A DNA stretch of 64,000 bases. Source: JANNNX01 sp031398745. GTDB taxonomy: Bacteria; Actinomycetota; Acidimicrobiia; Acidimicrobiales; CADCSY01. A program made the translations under genes and the position numbers. Below are positions 57,904-64,000 of the stretch, in pieces (position 1 is the stretch's first letter; every line of letters starts with the position of its first letter). The stretch is taken from assembly GCA_031398745.1 (NCBI GenBank), contig JANNNX010000009.1, positions 4,507 through 68,506 of the forward strand. Reading direction: 5' to 3'. The notes beneath the pieces are model-generated. The model saw nothing but the letters and a program-made list of their open reading frames with translations, searched no databases and was not told the DNA's origin.

Positions 57904-59489
57904 GGCGCGGCCTGGTGCTGCTCCTGGGCCTGCAGGGCCATGGCCTCGTCGTCGTCGCTGCCGTCGAGGTTGGGTCCGGGCGGCGGGGCCCAGGTGGCCA
58001 GGGCGGTGCCCAGCGCGGCGTCGGCATCGGTGTGGCCGGCGGGGGCGGCCCGCAGGACCCAGGTGTCCTTGCTGCCGCCGCCCTGGGACGAGTTGACGAT
58101 CATCGACCCCTCCACCAGCGCCACCCGGGTCAGTCCGCCGGGCAGGACGTCGATGCGCTCGCCTTGCACCACGAAGGGCCGGAGGTCGACGTGGCGCGGC
58201 ACGAGCCGGTCGTCGACCAGGGTGGGATGGGTCGAGAGCTGGACCACCTCCTGGGCGATGAATCCTCGGGGATTGGCCTCGATGCGCCGCCGGTAGGCCT
58301 GGATGGTGGCCTCGTCGGACCGGGGGCCGAAGAGCAGCCCGTGGCCACCGGCGCCGTCGACCGGCTTCACCACCAGCTGGTCGAGCCGATCGAGGACGGT
58401 GGCCCGGTCCTCGGCTTGGGCACAGAGGTAGGTGGGCACGTTCTCGATGACCGGGGCCTCGCCGAGGTAGTAGCGGATCAGGTCGGGCACGAAGGCGTAG
58501 ACCGCCTTGTCGTCGGCCACTCCGTTCCCGATGGCATTGGCCAGAGTGACGGTGCCTGCCCGGGCGGCATTGACGATGCCCGGGCAGCCGAGGAGCGAGT
58601 CGCCCCGGAAGACGAGCGGGTCGATCCAGGCGTCGTCCAGCCGGCGGTAGATGACGTCGACGGTGCGAACGCCCGTGGTGGTGTGGGTGTAGACGCGGCC
58701 TCCGTCGACGAACAGGTCGCTGCCCTCGACCAGGTCGATCCCCATCTGGCGGGCCAGGAAGGCGTGTTCGAAGTAGGCCGCGTTGTGGACGCCGGGGGTC
58801 CAGAGCACGATCCGGGGGTAGTCGCCGGCGGCCACGGGGGCGCTCGAACGCAGGGCTTCGAGGAGCATGGCCGGGTAGTCGCCGACGGGCTCGACGGCGA
58901 CGTGGTCGAGCATCTCGGGGAAGCAGCGGCTGAGGACCTCACGGTTCTCGAGGACATAGCTGGCGCCCGAGGGCACCCGGAGGTTGTCCTCCAGCACCCG
59001 CCAGGTGCCGTCGGCGGCGCGCACCGTGTCGAGACCGGCAATGTGCACGTGGACGCCGTGGCGGGGATTGATGCCCCAGGCCTCCCGCAGGTAACCCGGG
59101 GCCGAGAGCACCAGGTCGGGCGGGATGATCCGGTCGTGGAGCGCGCACTGCTCGCCGTAGACGTCCTGGAGGAACAGGTCCAGCGCCTTGACCCGCTGCA
59201 CCAGACCGGTGCGCAGCACCGTCCAGTCGTCGTGATCGATGACCCGGGGGACGACGTCGAGCGGCAGCGGCCGGTGCTCGGTGCCCCCGGCTTCGGAACG
59301 CACACTGAAGGTCACGCCCCGGATCCGCTGGAGCTGGTCGCGCTCGAGGGCACGGCGCCGGATGCGCTCCACCCCGAGCTCACCGAGCTGGTGGAAGACG
59401 CCTTCGGAGGGCGATCGGACAGACCCGGCGGCATCCACGGCCTCGTCGAAGTAGACGCCAGGGTCGTAGTCGGCCAGCAGATCGCCCAT
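57897..59489 (-). CDS. Circularly permuted ATP-grasp protein
   Basis: A 530-residue protein of the CP_ATPgrasp_1 (DUF404/DUF407) family, a predicted peptide-bond or amide ligase. Typical blocks are VFHQLGELGVERIRRRALER, LDLFLQDVYGEQCAL, HGVHVHIAGLDTVRAADGTW, RVPSGASYVLENREVL, TPGVHNAAYFEHAFLARQMG, VVKPVDGAGGHGLLFG and GFIAQEVVQLSTHPT. ATG 59489 is the first sensible start. It opens the three-gene operon with alpha-E and transglutaminase genes downstream. Substrates unknown. Confidence 0.9.
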   Translation of the reverse strand: MGDLLADYDPGVYFDEAVDAAGSVRSPSEGVFHQLGELGVERIRRRALERDQLQRIRGVTFSVRSEAGGTEHRPLPLDVVPRVIDHDDWTVLRTGLVQRVKALDLFLQDVYGEQCALHDRIIPPDLVLSAPGYLREAWGINPRHGVHVHIAGLDTVRAADGTWRVLEDNLRVPSGASYVLENREVLSRCFPEMLDHVAVEPVGDYPAMLLEALRSSAPVAAGDYPRIVLWTPGVHNAAYFEHAFLARQMGIDLVEGSDLFVDGGRVYTHTTTGVRTVDVIYRRLDDAWIDPLVFRGDSLLGCPGIVNAARAGTVTLANAIGNGVADDKAVYAFVPDLIRYYLGEAPVIENVPTYLCAQAEDRATVLDRLDQLVVKPVDGAGGHGLLFGPRSDEATIQAYRRRIEANPRGFIAQEVVQLSTHPTLVDDRLVPRHVDLRPFVVQGERIDVLPGGLTRVALVEGSMIVNSSQGGGSKDTWVLRAAPAGHTDADAALGTALATWAPPPGPNLDGSDDDEAMALQAQEQHQAAPC

Positions 59490-59612
59490 GAACGTTCCAC
59501 TCTGCCCCGATCCAATGGCAAAGCGGTCACCAGTGGATGAAGAGCACCTTGCTCTCGTCTGTATCGGATCTGACCAGGTGGTCCTGGGCGCGGGCTGCCC
59601 GGATGCCCTCGG

Positions 59613-59618
59613 TACACT
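59613..59618 (+). promoter_or_regulatory. -10 hexamer TACACT upstream of the helicase gene
   Basis: TACACT lies 67 bases upstream of ATG 59686, in the 196-base gap to the divergent ATP-grasp operon. The rest of the gap shows no gene or other repeat. Confidence 0.35.
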
Positions 59619-59685
59619 GGGTCCGTCACCTGCGCCTTTCGTGGAGCCCTGTCGAGTGCTCGGGCGAGGAACGACCGAAGGACCA

Positions 59686-60855
59686 ATGAGCGCTGACTTC
59701 ACCGCCCTCGGTGTGTCCGCCGATCTCGTCGCCACCCTGGCCGAGTCGGGGATCACCGCACCGTTCCCCATTCAATCCCTCACCATCCCTGACGGCCTGG
59801 CCGGCCTGGACGTGTGCGGTAAGGCCAAGACCGGGTCGGGCAAGACCCTGGCCTTCGGCATCCCGGTGGTCGAGCGGGTGGGCCGGGCCGAGCCCCGCCG
59901 GCCCCGGGCCATCGCCCTGCTACCGACCCGCGAGCTGGCCGTCCAGGTGGCCCGCGAACTGGCCCCCCTGGCCGAGCGGCGGGGCCGGACGGTCAAGGCC
60001 GTCTACGGCGGCACCGACATCGAGAAGCAGATCAAGTCGCTCAAGCGGGGCGTCGACATCGTGGCCGCCACGCCGGGCCGGATCATCGACCTGGTCGACC
60101 GGGGTGAGCTGTTCCTCGACGACCTCGAGATCGTGGTCCTCGACGAGGCCGACCGAATGGCCGACATGGGCTTCTCTCCCCAGGTCGAGTGGATCCTCCG
60201 CCACAGCTCGCCGGTGCACCAGACGATGTTGTTCTCGGCGACCCTCGACGGCGACGTGGGCCGCCTGGTGCGCGACCACATGCGCGATCCCGTGTTCCAC
60301 GAGGTGGCGTCGCTCACCACGACGGTCGAGGGGATGGTCCACCACTTCCTCAAGGTCCACCAGATGGACAAGGTGAAGGTGGTGGCGGCCATCGCCGACG
60401 GTGCCGAGCGTTGCCTGGTGTTCGTGCAGACCAAGCGGGGGGCCGACCGCCTCGAGCGCGACCTGATCGGGGAGGGGGTCAAGGCCCAGGCGATCCACGG
60501 CGACCTCCGCCAGGGCATGCGGGAGAAGGCTCTCGCCGACTTCATGGGTGGCTCCCTGCACGTGCTGGTGGCCACCGACGTGGCGGCCCGGGGCATCCAC
60601 GTCGACGACATCGACGTGGTCGTCCACTACGACCCCCCGATCGACCACAAGTCGTACCTCCACCGCTCGGGCCGCACGGCCCGAGCCGGAGCCACCGGGG
60701 TGGTGGCCACGCTCGTCCTGTGGAACCAGGAGCTCGAGGTCGAGCGGCTCCAGAAGCGCATGGGCATGCGCCTGCCGCTGGTGGAGGTGTTCTCCAACGA
60801 CCCCCGCCTGGCCGACCTGGCGGCGTGGGACCCGTCGTCGGAGGCCGTCGCCTGA
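59686..60855 (+). CDS. DEAD-box RNA helicase
   Basis: A 389-residue ATP-dependent RNA helicase core without long extensions. Motif Q is FTALGVSADLVATLAESGIT, motif I AKTGSGKT (Lys in place of the more common AQTGSGKT), Ia PTRELAVQV, II DEAD in VLDEADRM, III SAT, V ATDVAARGIHV, VI HRSGRTARAG. AAGGA lies 4 bases before ATG 59686. Likely involved in ribosome assembly or mRNA turnover. The methyltransferase gene follows after 20 bases. Confidence 0.94.
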   Translation: MSADFTALGVSADLVATLAESGITAPFPIQSLTIPDGLAGLDVCGKAKTGSGKTLAFGIPVVERVGRAEPRRPRAIALLPTRELAVQVARELAPLAERRGRTVKAVYGGTDIEKQIKSLKRGVDIVAATPGRIIDLVDRGELFLDDLEIVVLDEADRMADMGFSPQVEWILRHSSPVHQTMLFSATLDGDVGRLVRDHMRDPVFHEVASLTTTVEGMVHHFLKVHQMDKVKVVAAIADGAERCLVFVQTKRGADRLERDLIGEGVKAQAIHGDLRQGMREKALADFMGGSLHVLVATDVAARGIHVDDIDVVVHYDPPIDHKSYLHRSGRTARAGATGVVATLVLWNQELEVERLQKRMGMRLPLVEVFSNDPRLADLAAWDPSSEAVA

Positions 60856-60875
60856 CGGCACGTCCCCCGGGACCG

Positions 60876-62378
60876 GTGGTCGCCGAGCTCCGCCGCCGAG
60901 CGGCGGACGCGTCCCGGCAGCTCGACCCCGGCCGACGCAGATCGGCCGGTGCCTACCCCACGCCCGAGCCGTTGGCCCGACGGCTGGTGGCGTCGGTACT
61001 CGACGGCTGGCCGGCCCGGGGTCCAGCCCCCGTGGTCGCCGACCCGGCGTGCGGTGGTGGGTGCCTGCTCCTGGCCGCCGCCGAGCAGCTGGCGGCTGAC
61101 GGGCTCGCCCCCGCCGCCATCGTCGCCCACCACCTCGTTGGCATCGAGATCGACCCCGCGGCCGCGGCGGTGGCCCGGCAGGTGCTCAGCGAGTGGTGCG
61201 GCGGGGCGGCCACCCCCCGCATCGTCGTCGCCGATGCGCTGCGCCTCGACCTTCACCGCTGGCCGGCGGTGCCCGATGTGGTCGTCGCCAACCCCCCGTT
61301 CCTCGGTCAACTCCGGGTGAGGACCGCCCGACCCGCCGGGGTGCCCGGTGGTGGGCCGGTGGGTGACGTGAGCACCGCCTACACCGATGCCGCTGCGCTC
61401 TTCTCGGTGCTCTGCGCCCGGGCACTGCGCCCTGGCGGCCGGGCCGCGGTGCTGGTCCCCACCTCGCTGCTGGCGTCGCGTGACGCGGCCCCGACCCGGG
61501 GCGCGGTCGAGGCGGTGGCCGAGCTGCGGTCGGTGACGGCCGTCGATCGGGCCGACTTCGCCGAGGTCGACCTGGATCTCTGCCTGCTCCTGCTGGCCGC
61601 TCGTGCTGCGCCGGCGACCGACGGCTCGGGGCCCGTCGGGCCGACCTCGTGGGCGGCCCGACTCCTCGACGACCTGCCGGCGGTGGATCGCGGCACCTGG
61701 ACCGTCTCCGGCACCGTTGGTGACCAGGCGGCCGTGTACGCCGGGTTTCGCGACGCCTACTACCGCCTGGTCCCGCTGGTGGCCGAAGCCGACGCCTGGC
61801 CCGATGCCGCTCTTCCGCGGCTGGTCACGTCGGGCGCCATCGACCCACCCGGGACCGACCGGCGCCACCGGCCGGTCCGCTTCGCCAAGCGCCGGTGGGT
61901 CGATCCGGTCGTCGATCTGTCGGCAGCCGACGCCGCGACCACGGCCTGGGCCCGCTCCCAACTGGTGCCCAAGGTCGTGGTCGCCAGCCAGACCCGGGTG
62001 GTCGAGGCCGCGGTCGACGCCGAGGGTTGCTGGCTGCCGGTGCCGCCGGTGGTCTCGGTGGTGCCTCACGCGGCGGGGGAGCTGTGGGCCATCGCCGCGG
62101 TCCTACTCGCGCCGCCGGTGGCTGCCGCGGCCCGGGGGGAGCTGGCCGGTACCGGCCTCAGCCGGGGCCGCGTCCGCCTGCCGGCCCCTTGGCTGCGGGC
62201 ACTGCCCCTGCCGGCCGACGACGCCGCCTGGGCCGAGGGAGCCGACGCGCTTCGGGCCGGCGACGTGGCTGCCATGGGGGTGGCGATGACGGCGTCCTAC
62301 GGATTGGCGCCGCCCGAGACCCAGGCCCTCGTTGCCTGGTGGAGGGCCGAGTCGGAGGGTCGCGGGTCGGCTCAGTGA
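60876..62378 (+). CDS. N6-adenine DNA methyltransferase with recognition domain, no nuclease
   Basis: A 500-residue class I methyltransferase of the type IIG/gamma family. Motif X is RRSAGAYPTPEPLARRLV, motif I VVADPACGGGCLLLAA, and the catalytic motif IV NPPF in VVVANPPFLGQL (about residue 145). The second half resembles TaqI/type IIG target-recognition regions (LVPKVVVASQTRVVEAAVD, ending LPAPWLRALPLP). There is no N-terminal nuclease domain and no restriction gene next to it, so it is likely a solitary methylase or lost its partner. It follows the helicase by 20 bases from GTG 60876 and shares its last bases with the convergent gene. Confidence 0.82.
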   Translation: MVAELRRRAADASRQLDPGRRRSAGAYPTPEPLARRLVASVLDGWPARGPAPVVADPACGGGCLLLAAAEQLAADGLAPAAIVAHHLVGIEIDPAAAAVARQVLSEWCGGAATPRIVVADALRLDLHRWPAVPDVVVANPPFLGQLRVRTARPAGVPGGGPVGDVSTAYTDAAALFSVLCARALRPGGRAAVLVPTSLLASRDAAPTRGAVEAVAELRSVTAVDRADFAEVDLDLCLLLLAARAAPATDGSGPVGPTSWAARLLDDLPAVDRGTWTVSGTVGDQAAVYAGFRDAYYRLVPLVAEADAWPDAALPRLVTSGAIDPPGTDRRHRPVRFAKRRWVDPVVDLSAADAATTAWARSQLVPKVVVASQTRVVEAAVDAEGCWLPVPPVVSVVPHAAGELWAIAAVLLAPPVAAAARGELAGTGLSRGRVRLPAPWLRALPLPADDAAWAEGADALRAGDVAAMGVAMTASYGLAPPETQALVAWWRAESEGRGSAQ

Positions 62379-63301
62379 CCGGCCAGAGCGGCCACCACCG
62401 GGGCGAAGGCGTCGAGGGCCGGCTCGGACACGGTGACGTAGGAGATGCCGGTCTGCTCCCGCAGCTCGCGCAGGGAGTCGACCAGGTGGTCGGTTGAGCC
62501 GACCAGCACATGAGGGCTGGCGGCGGCGGCGTCGACCGGGAGGGACAATCGCGCAGCCAGGTCGGCGACCGCCGCCCGCTCGCCGCCCCGGTCGGTGACC
62601 GCCACGGCCAGGGTGGCCAGGTTGAGCTCGATGGCCGGCATCCGCTCGCCCGCCGCAGTGCCGATGACGCCCAGCTTGCGGTCGGTGGCGGCCCGGTCGA
62701 TGTCGTCGGGCTCGACCCTCCCGTCGGCTCGGCGCCGGGGGGCCAGGCCGACGATGTCGGCTTCGGCCCCGGCCAGGGCCAGGAGCCGGGGACCGCTGCC
62801 GCCGACGAAGATCGGTGGGCCCGGCCGCTGGGCCGGGAGCGGCCGGCCGGTCAGCTGGTCGACCCGGTAGTAGGTGCCGTGGTGGTCGAACGGCTCGCCC
62901 CGCCAGTGGGCTCGGACCACCGCGATGGCCTCCGCCAACCGCTCTACCCGCACCGATGCCGGATCAAAGGCCATGCCGGCGGCCTCGTACTCGCTGCGCC
63001 GCCAGCCGGCGCCCATCCCGAGCTCGACCCGACCGCCCGACAGCAGGTCGACGGTGGCTGCCTCCTTGGCCAGGACGACCGGGTGGCGGAAGTCGACCGC
63101 GGCCACGAACAGGCCGACCCGCAGCGTGGTGGTGGCCGAGGCGGCCGCCATCATCGCCGGCAGGGGGGCAAGCTGGTCGCCGAGGTGGTCGGGCAGTAGC
63201 AGCACGGCGTAGCCCAGGCCCTCGACCCGGCGGGCCAGCTCGGGCCAGTCGTGACCGTGGTCGAAGCCGGCGACCGAGACGCCGAAGCGGAAGGGGCGCA
63301 C
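62372..63301 (-). CDS. LLM-class F420-dependent oxidoreductase
   Basis: A 309-residue luciferase-like monooxygenase-fold protein of the F420-dependent type. MRPFRFGVSVAGF, LLLPDHLGDQLAPLPAMMAAAS, GRVELGMGAGWRRSEYEAAGM, FDHHGTYYRVD and PPIFVGGSGPRLLALAG are the family blocks. Substrate not predictable. It converges with the methylase gene (7-base overlap) and is followed upstream on its strand by another F420-type gene, so cofactor F420 is probably made by this organism. Confidence 0.9.
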   Translation of the reverse strand: MRPFRFGVSVAGFDHGHDWPELARRVEGLGYAVLLLPDHLGDQLAPLPAMMAAASATTTLRVGLFVAAVDFRHPVVLAKEAATVDLLSGGRVELGMGAGWRRSEYEAAGMAFDPASVRVERLAEAIAVVRAHWRGEPFDHHGTYYRVDQLTGRPLPAQRPGPPIFVGGSGPRLLALAGAEADIVGLAPRRRADGRVEPDDIDRAATDRKLGVIGTAAGERMPAIELNLATLAVAVTDRGGERAAVADLAARLSLPVDAAAASPHVLVGSTDHLVDSLRELREQTGISYVTVSEPALDAFAPVVAALAGH

Positions 63302-63324
63302 GAGCGCCGTCGACCGGGTGGTGC

Positions 63325-63714
63325 TCAGCCTGGGGGGTAGACGACCTTCTCGGGGGCGATCTTGATCTTGACCCGCTCCGACGCGATCGGGTTCGGGTAG
63401 TCGCGGCCGATGTACTTGTGCGACAGCTCCTCGATGTGGGCCCGGCCCTCGTCGCCGGTGATCAGGTCGACCACCGTGCCCCGGACCTCGATCGACGCGG
63501 GCCGGTCGCCGGCCAGCCAGATCGACACGTTGACGTGGTCGTCGTGGGTGAGGTTCTTGTACTTCTGCCGAGCCGTCTCGGTGTTCACGTACAGGAATTC
63601 GTCATCTGCGTGCAGCCACATGACGGCGGAGTGGATGTGGCCGTTGGGCAGCTTGGTCGACACCATGGCGAAGTTCTTCGCCTGCGCTGCTTCCTTGAGT
63701 CGATCGTCGAGCAT
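63325..63714 (-). CDS. PPOX-class F420-dependent flavin/deazaflavin oxidoreductase
   Basis: A 129-residue split-beta-barrel protein of the pyridoxamine phosphate oxidase fold: FAMVSTKLPNGHIHSAVMWL, FLYVNTETARQKYKNLTHDD, HVNVSIW, IEVRGTVVDLITGDEG and HKYIGRDYPN. This branch binds F420, FMN or haem and reduces small molecules. ATG 63714 sits 6 bases after a TAGGGT hexamer (minus strand, 63721-63726). The reading frame and size are typical, complete. Confidence 0.88.
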   Translation of the reverse strand: MLDDRLKEAAQAKNFAMVSTKLPNGHIHSAVMWLHADDEFLYVNTETARQKYKNLTHDDHVNVSIWLAGDRPASIEVRGTVVDLITGDEGRAHIEELSHKYIGRDYPNPIASERVKIKIAPEKVVYPPG

Positions 63715-63720
63715 GGCTGG

Positions 63721-63726
63721 ACCCTA
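63721..63726 (-). promoter_or_regulatory. -10 hexamer TAGGGT, probable leaderless promoter
   Basis: On the minus strand TAGGGT ends 6 bases before ATG 63714 of the PPOX-fold gene. Confidence 0.45.
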
Positions 63727-63792
63727 GCGGCCGCCGTCCGCTCCGGAGAGCGGTGCCCTGCCAATGGCGGAAGCCCGACCAGGGGGCCGCAG

Positions 63793-63798
63793 TACCCT
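63793..63798 (+). promoter_or_regulatory. -10 hexamer TACCCT, probable leaderless promoter of metX
   Basis: TACCCT ends 7 bases before ATG 63806 with no Shine-Dalgarno sequence between. Confidence 0.5.
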
Positions 63799-63805
63799 GG
63801 CGCCG

Positions 63806-64000
63806 ATGAGCCAGCCGCTGCCCGTCACCGGCGCCTGGCGCCCTGGCGACCCGCTCGGCCGGCGGCGTTTCGTGTCGGTCGGCGCAGGACGGCCCTTCGT
63901 GCTCGAGGGCGGCGCCGCCCGCGACGACATCCGGGTCGCCTACCAGACCTGGGGCGACCAGGCTCCCGACGGGGCCAACGCAGTGCTCGTCTGCCAAGCC
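63806..64000 (+). CDS. metX: Homoserine O-acetyltransferase, N-terminal part
   Basis: The first 65 residues of an alpha/beta-hydrolase-fold acyltransferase; the gene runs off the right edge. FVLEGGAARDDIRVAYQTWG and NAVLVCQA match the beginning of MetX, which acetylates homoserine for methionine synthesis. The catalytic Ser/Asp/His lie beyond the window, and MetX cannot be told from serine or homoserine O-succinyltransferase relatives here. ATG 63806 is leaderless-like. Confidence 0.8.
   Translation, partial: MSQPLPVTGAWRPGDPLGRRRFVSVGAGRPFVLEGGAARDDIRVAYQTWGDQAPDGANAVLVCQA

Noticed and set aside
63727..63792. A possible SAM riboswitch ahead of metX
   Set aside because: The gap is too short and the metX start appears leaderless, leaving no room for an aptamer.
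1..64000. CRISPR arrays, rRNA genes, insertion sequences or an origin of replication
   Set aside because: I saw no regularly spaced repeats, no rRNA signatures, no transposase genes and no DnaA-box cluster.

Overview
The window is a continuous stretch of very GC-rich bacterial chromosome (roughly 70% or more by eye), densely packed with genes, many joined by ATGA or GTGA start-stop overlaps. Gene content points to an actinobacterium, most likely class Acidimicrobiia. The evidence is class II DAHP synthase, PAC2 protein, F420-type oxidoreductases, BldC- and BldD-like regulators, the order nadD - LytR_C protein - rsfS, a CIRCE/hrcA/dnaJ/rsmE block, and a secretin-less Tad pilus locus. The taxonomic call is inference. 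Translation starts appear to be of two kinds: genes with a Shine-Dalgarno sequence, and a large set with a TANNNT hexamer 6-8 bases before the start codon, which suggests leaderless transcripts.

Layout. 1-4010: end of proA, an XRE/nucleotidyltransferase pair that looks like a toxin-antitoxin module, and a MoxR ATPase with its VWA partner (the latter with a one-base frameshift). 4039-10356: PaaX-type regulator divergent from a CoA-disulfide-reductase-like flavoprotein, the sulfite reductase-APS reductase operon, and class II DAHP synthase. 10409-13654: a divergent group-2-like sigma factor, then nadD, a LytR_C protein and rsfS. 13708-17916: a four-gene lipid operon (SDR, FAD oxidoreductase, DUF1365, cyclopropane-fatty-acid synthase).

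17918-19093 is the one accessory segment. It has lower GC, carries the decayed end of an RHS-type toxin with an adjacent small putative immunity gene, and lies between two copies of a 14-bp direct repeat. One copy is the 3' end of tRNA-Ala(GGC), the other is the last codons of the cyclopropane synthase. It looks like the remnant of a tRNA-targeted island.

19230-37390 is mostly housekeeping: leuS, PAC2 protein, thioredoxin/TPR protein, TauE exporter, comEA-comEC, a folP2-like gene, holA, rpsT, lepA, an acyl-CoA-dehydrogenase-fold flavoprotein, hrcA-dnaJ-rsmE, a BldD-like regulator and hemW. 37377-47120 holds a membrane pseudokinase, a small unknown protein, a BldC-like HTH protein and a complete compact Tad/Flp pilus operon (cpaB, cpaE, cpaF, tadB, tadC, small pilin, three TadE/G-like pseudopilins), followed by a LysM membrane protein.

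47236-51480 is a carbohydrate cluster (GT4 glycosyltransferase, a partner helical protein, two GH130 enzymes). 51615-55349 carries a canonical SigA-family sigma factor, a secreted lytic transglycosylase and an M24-fold hydrolase whose second metal Asp is Cys. 55366-59489 on the minus strand carries a serine hydrolase and the conserved ATP-grasp/alpha-E/transglutaminase trio. The window ends with a DEAD-box helicase, a solitary N6-adenine DNA methyltransferase, two F420-type proteins and the start of metX.
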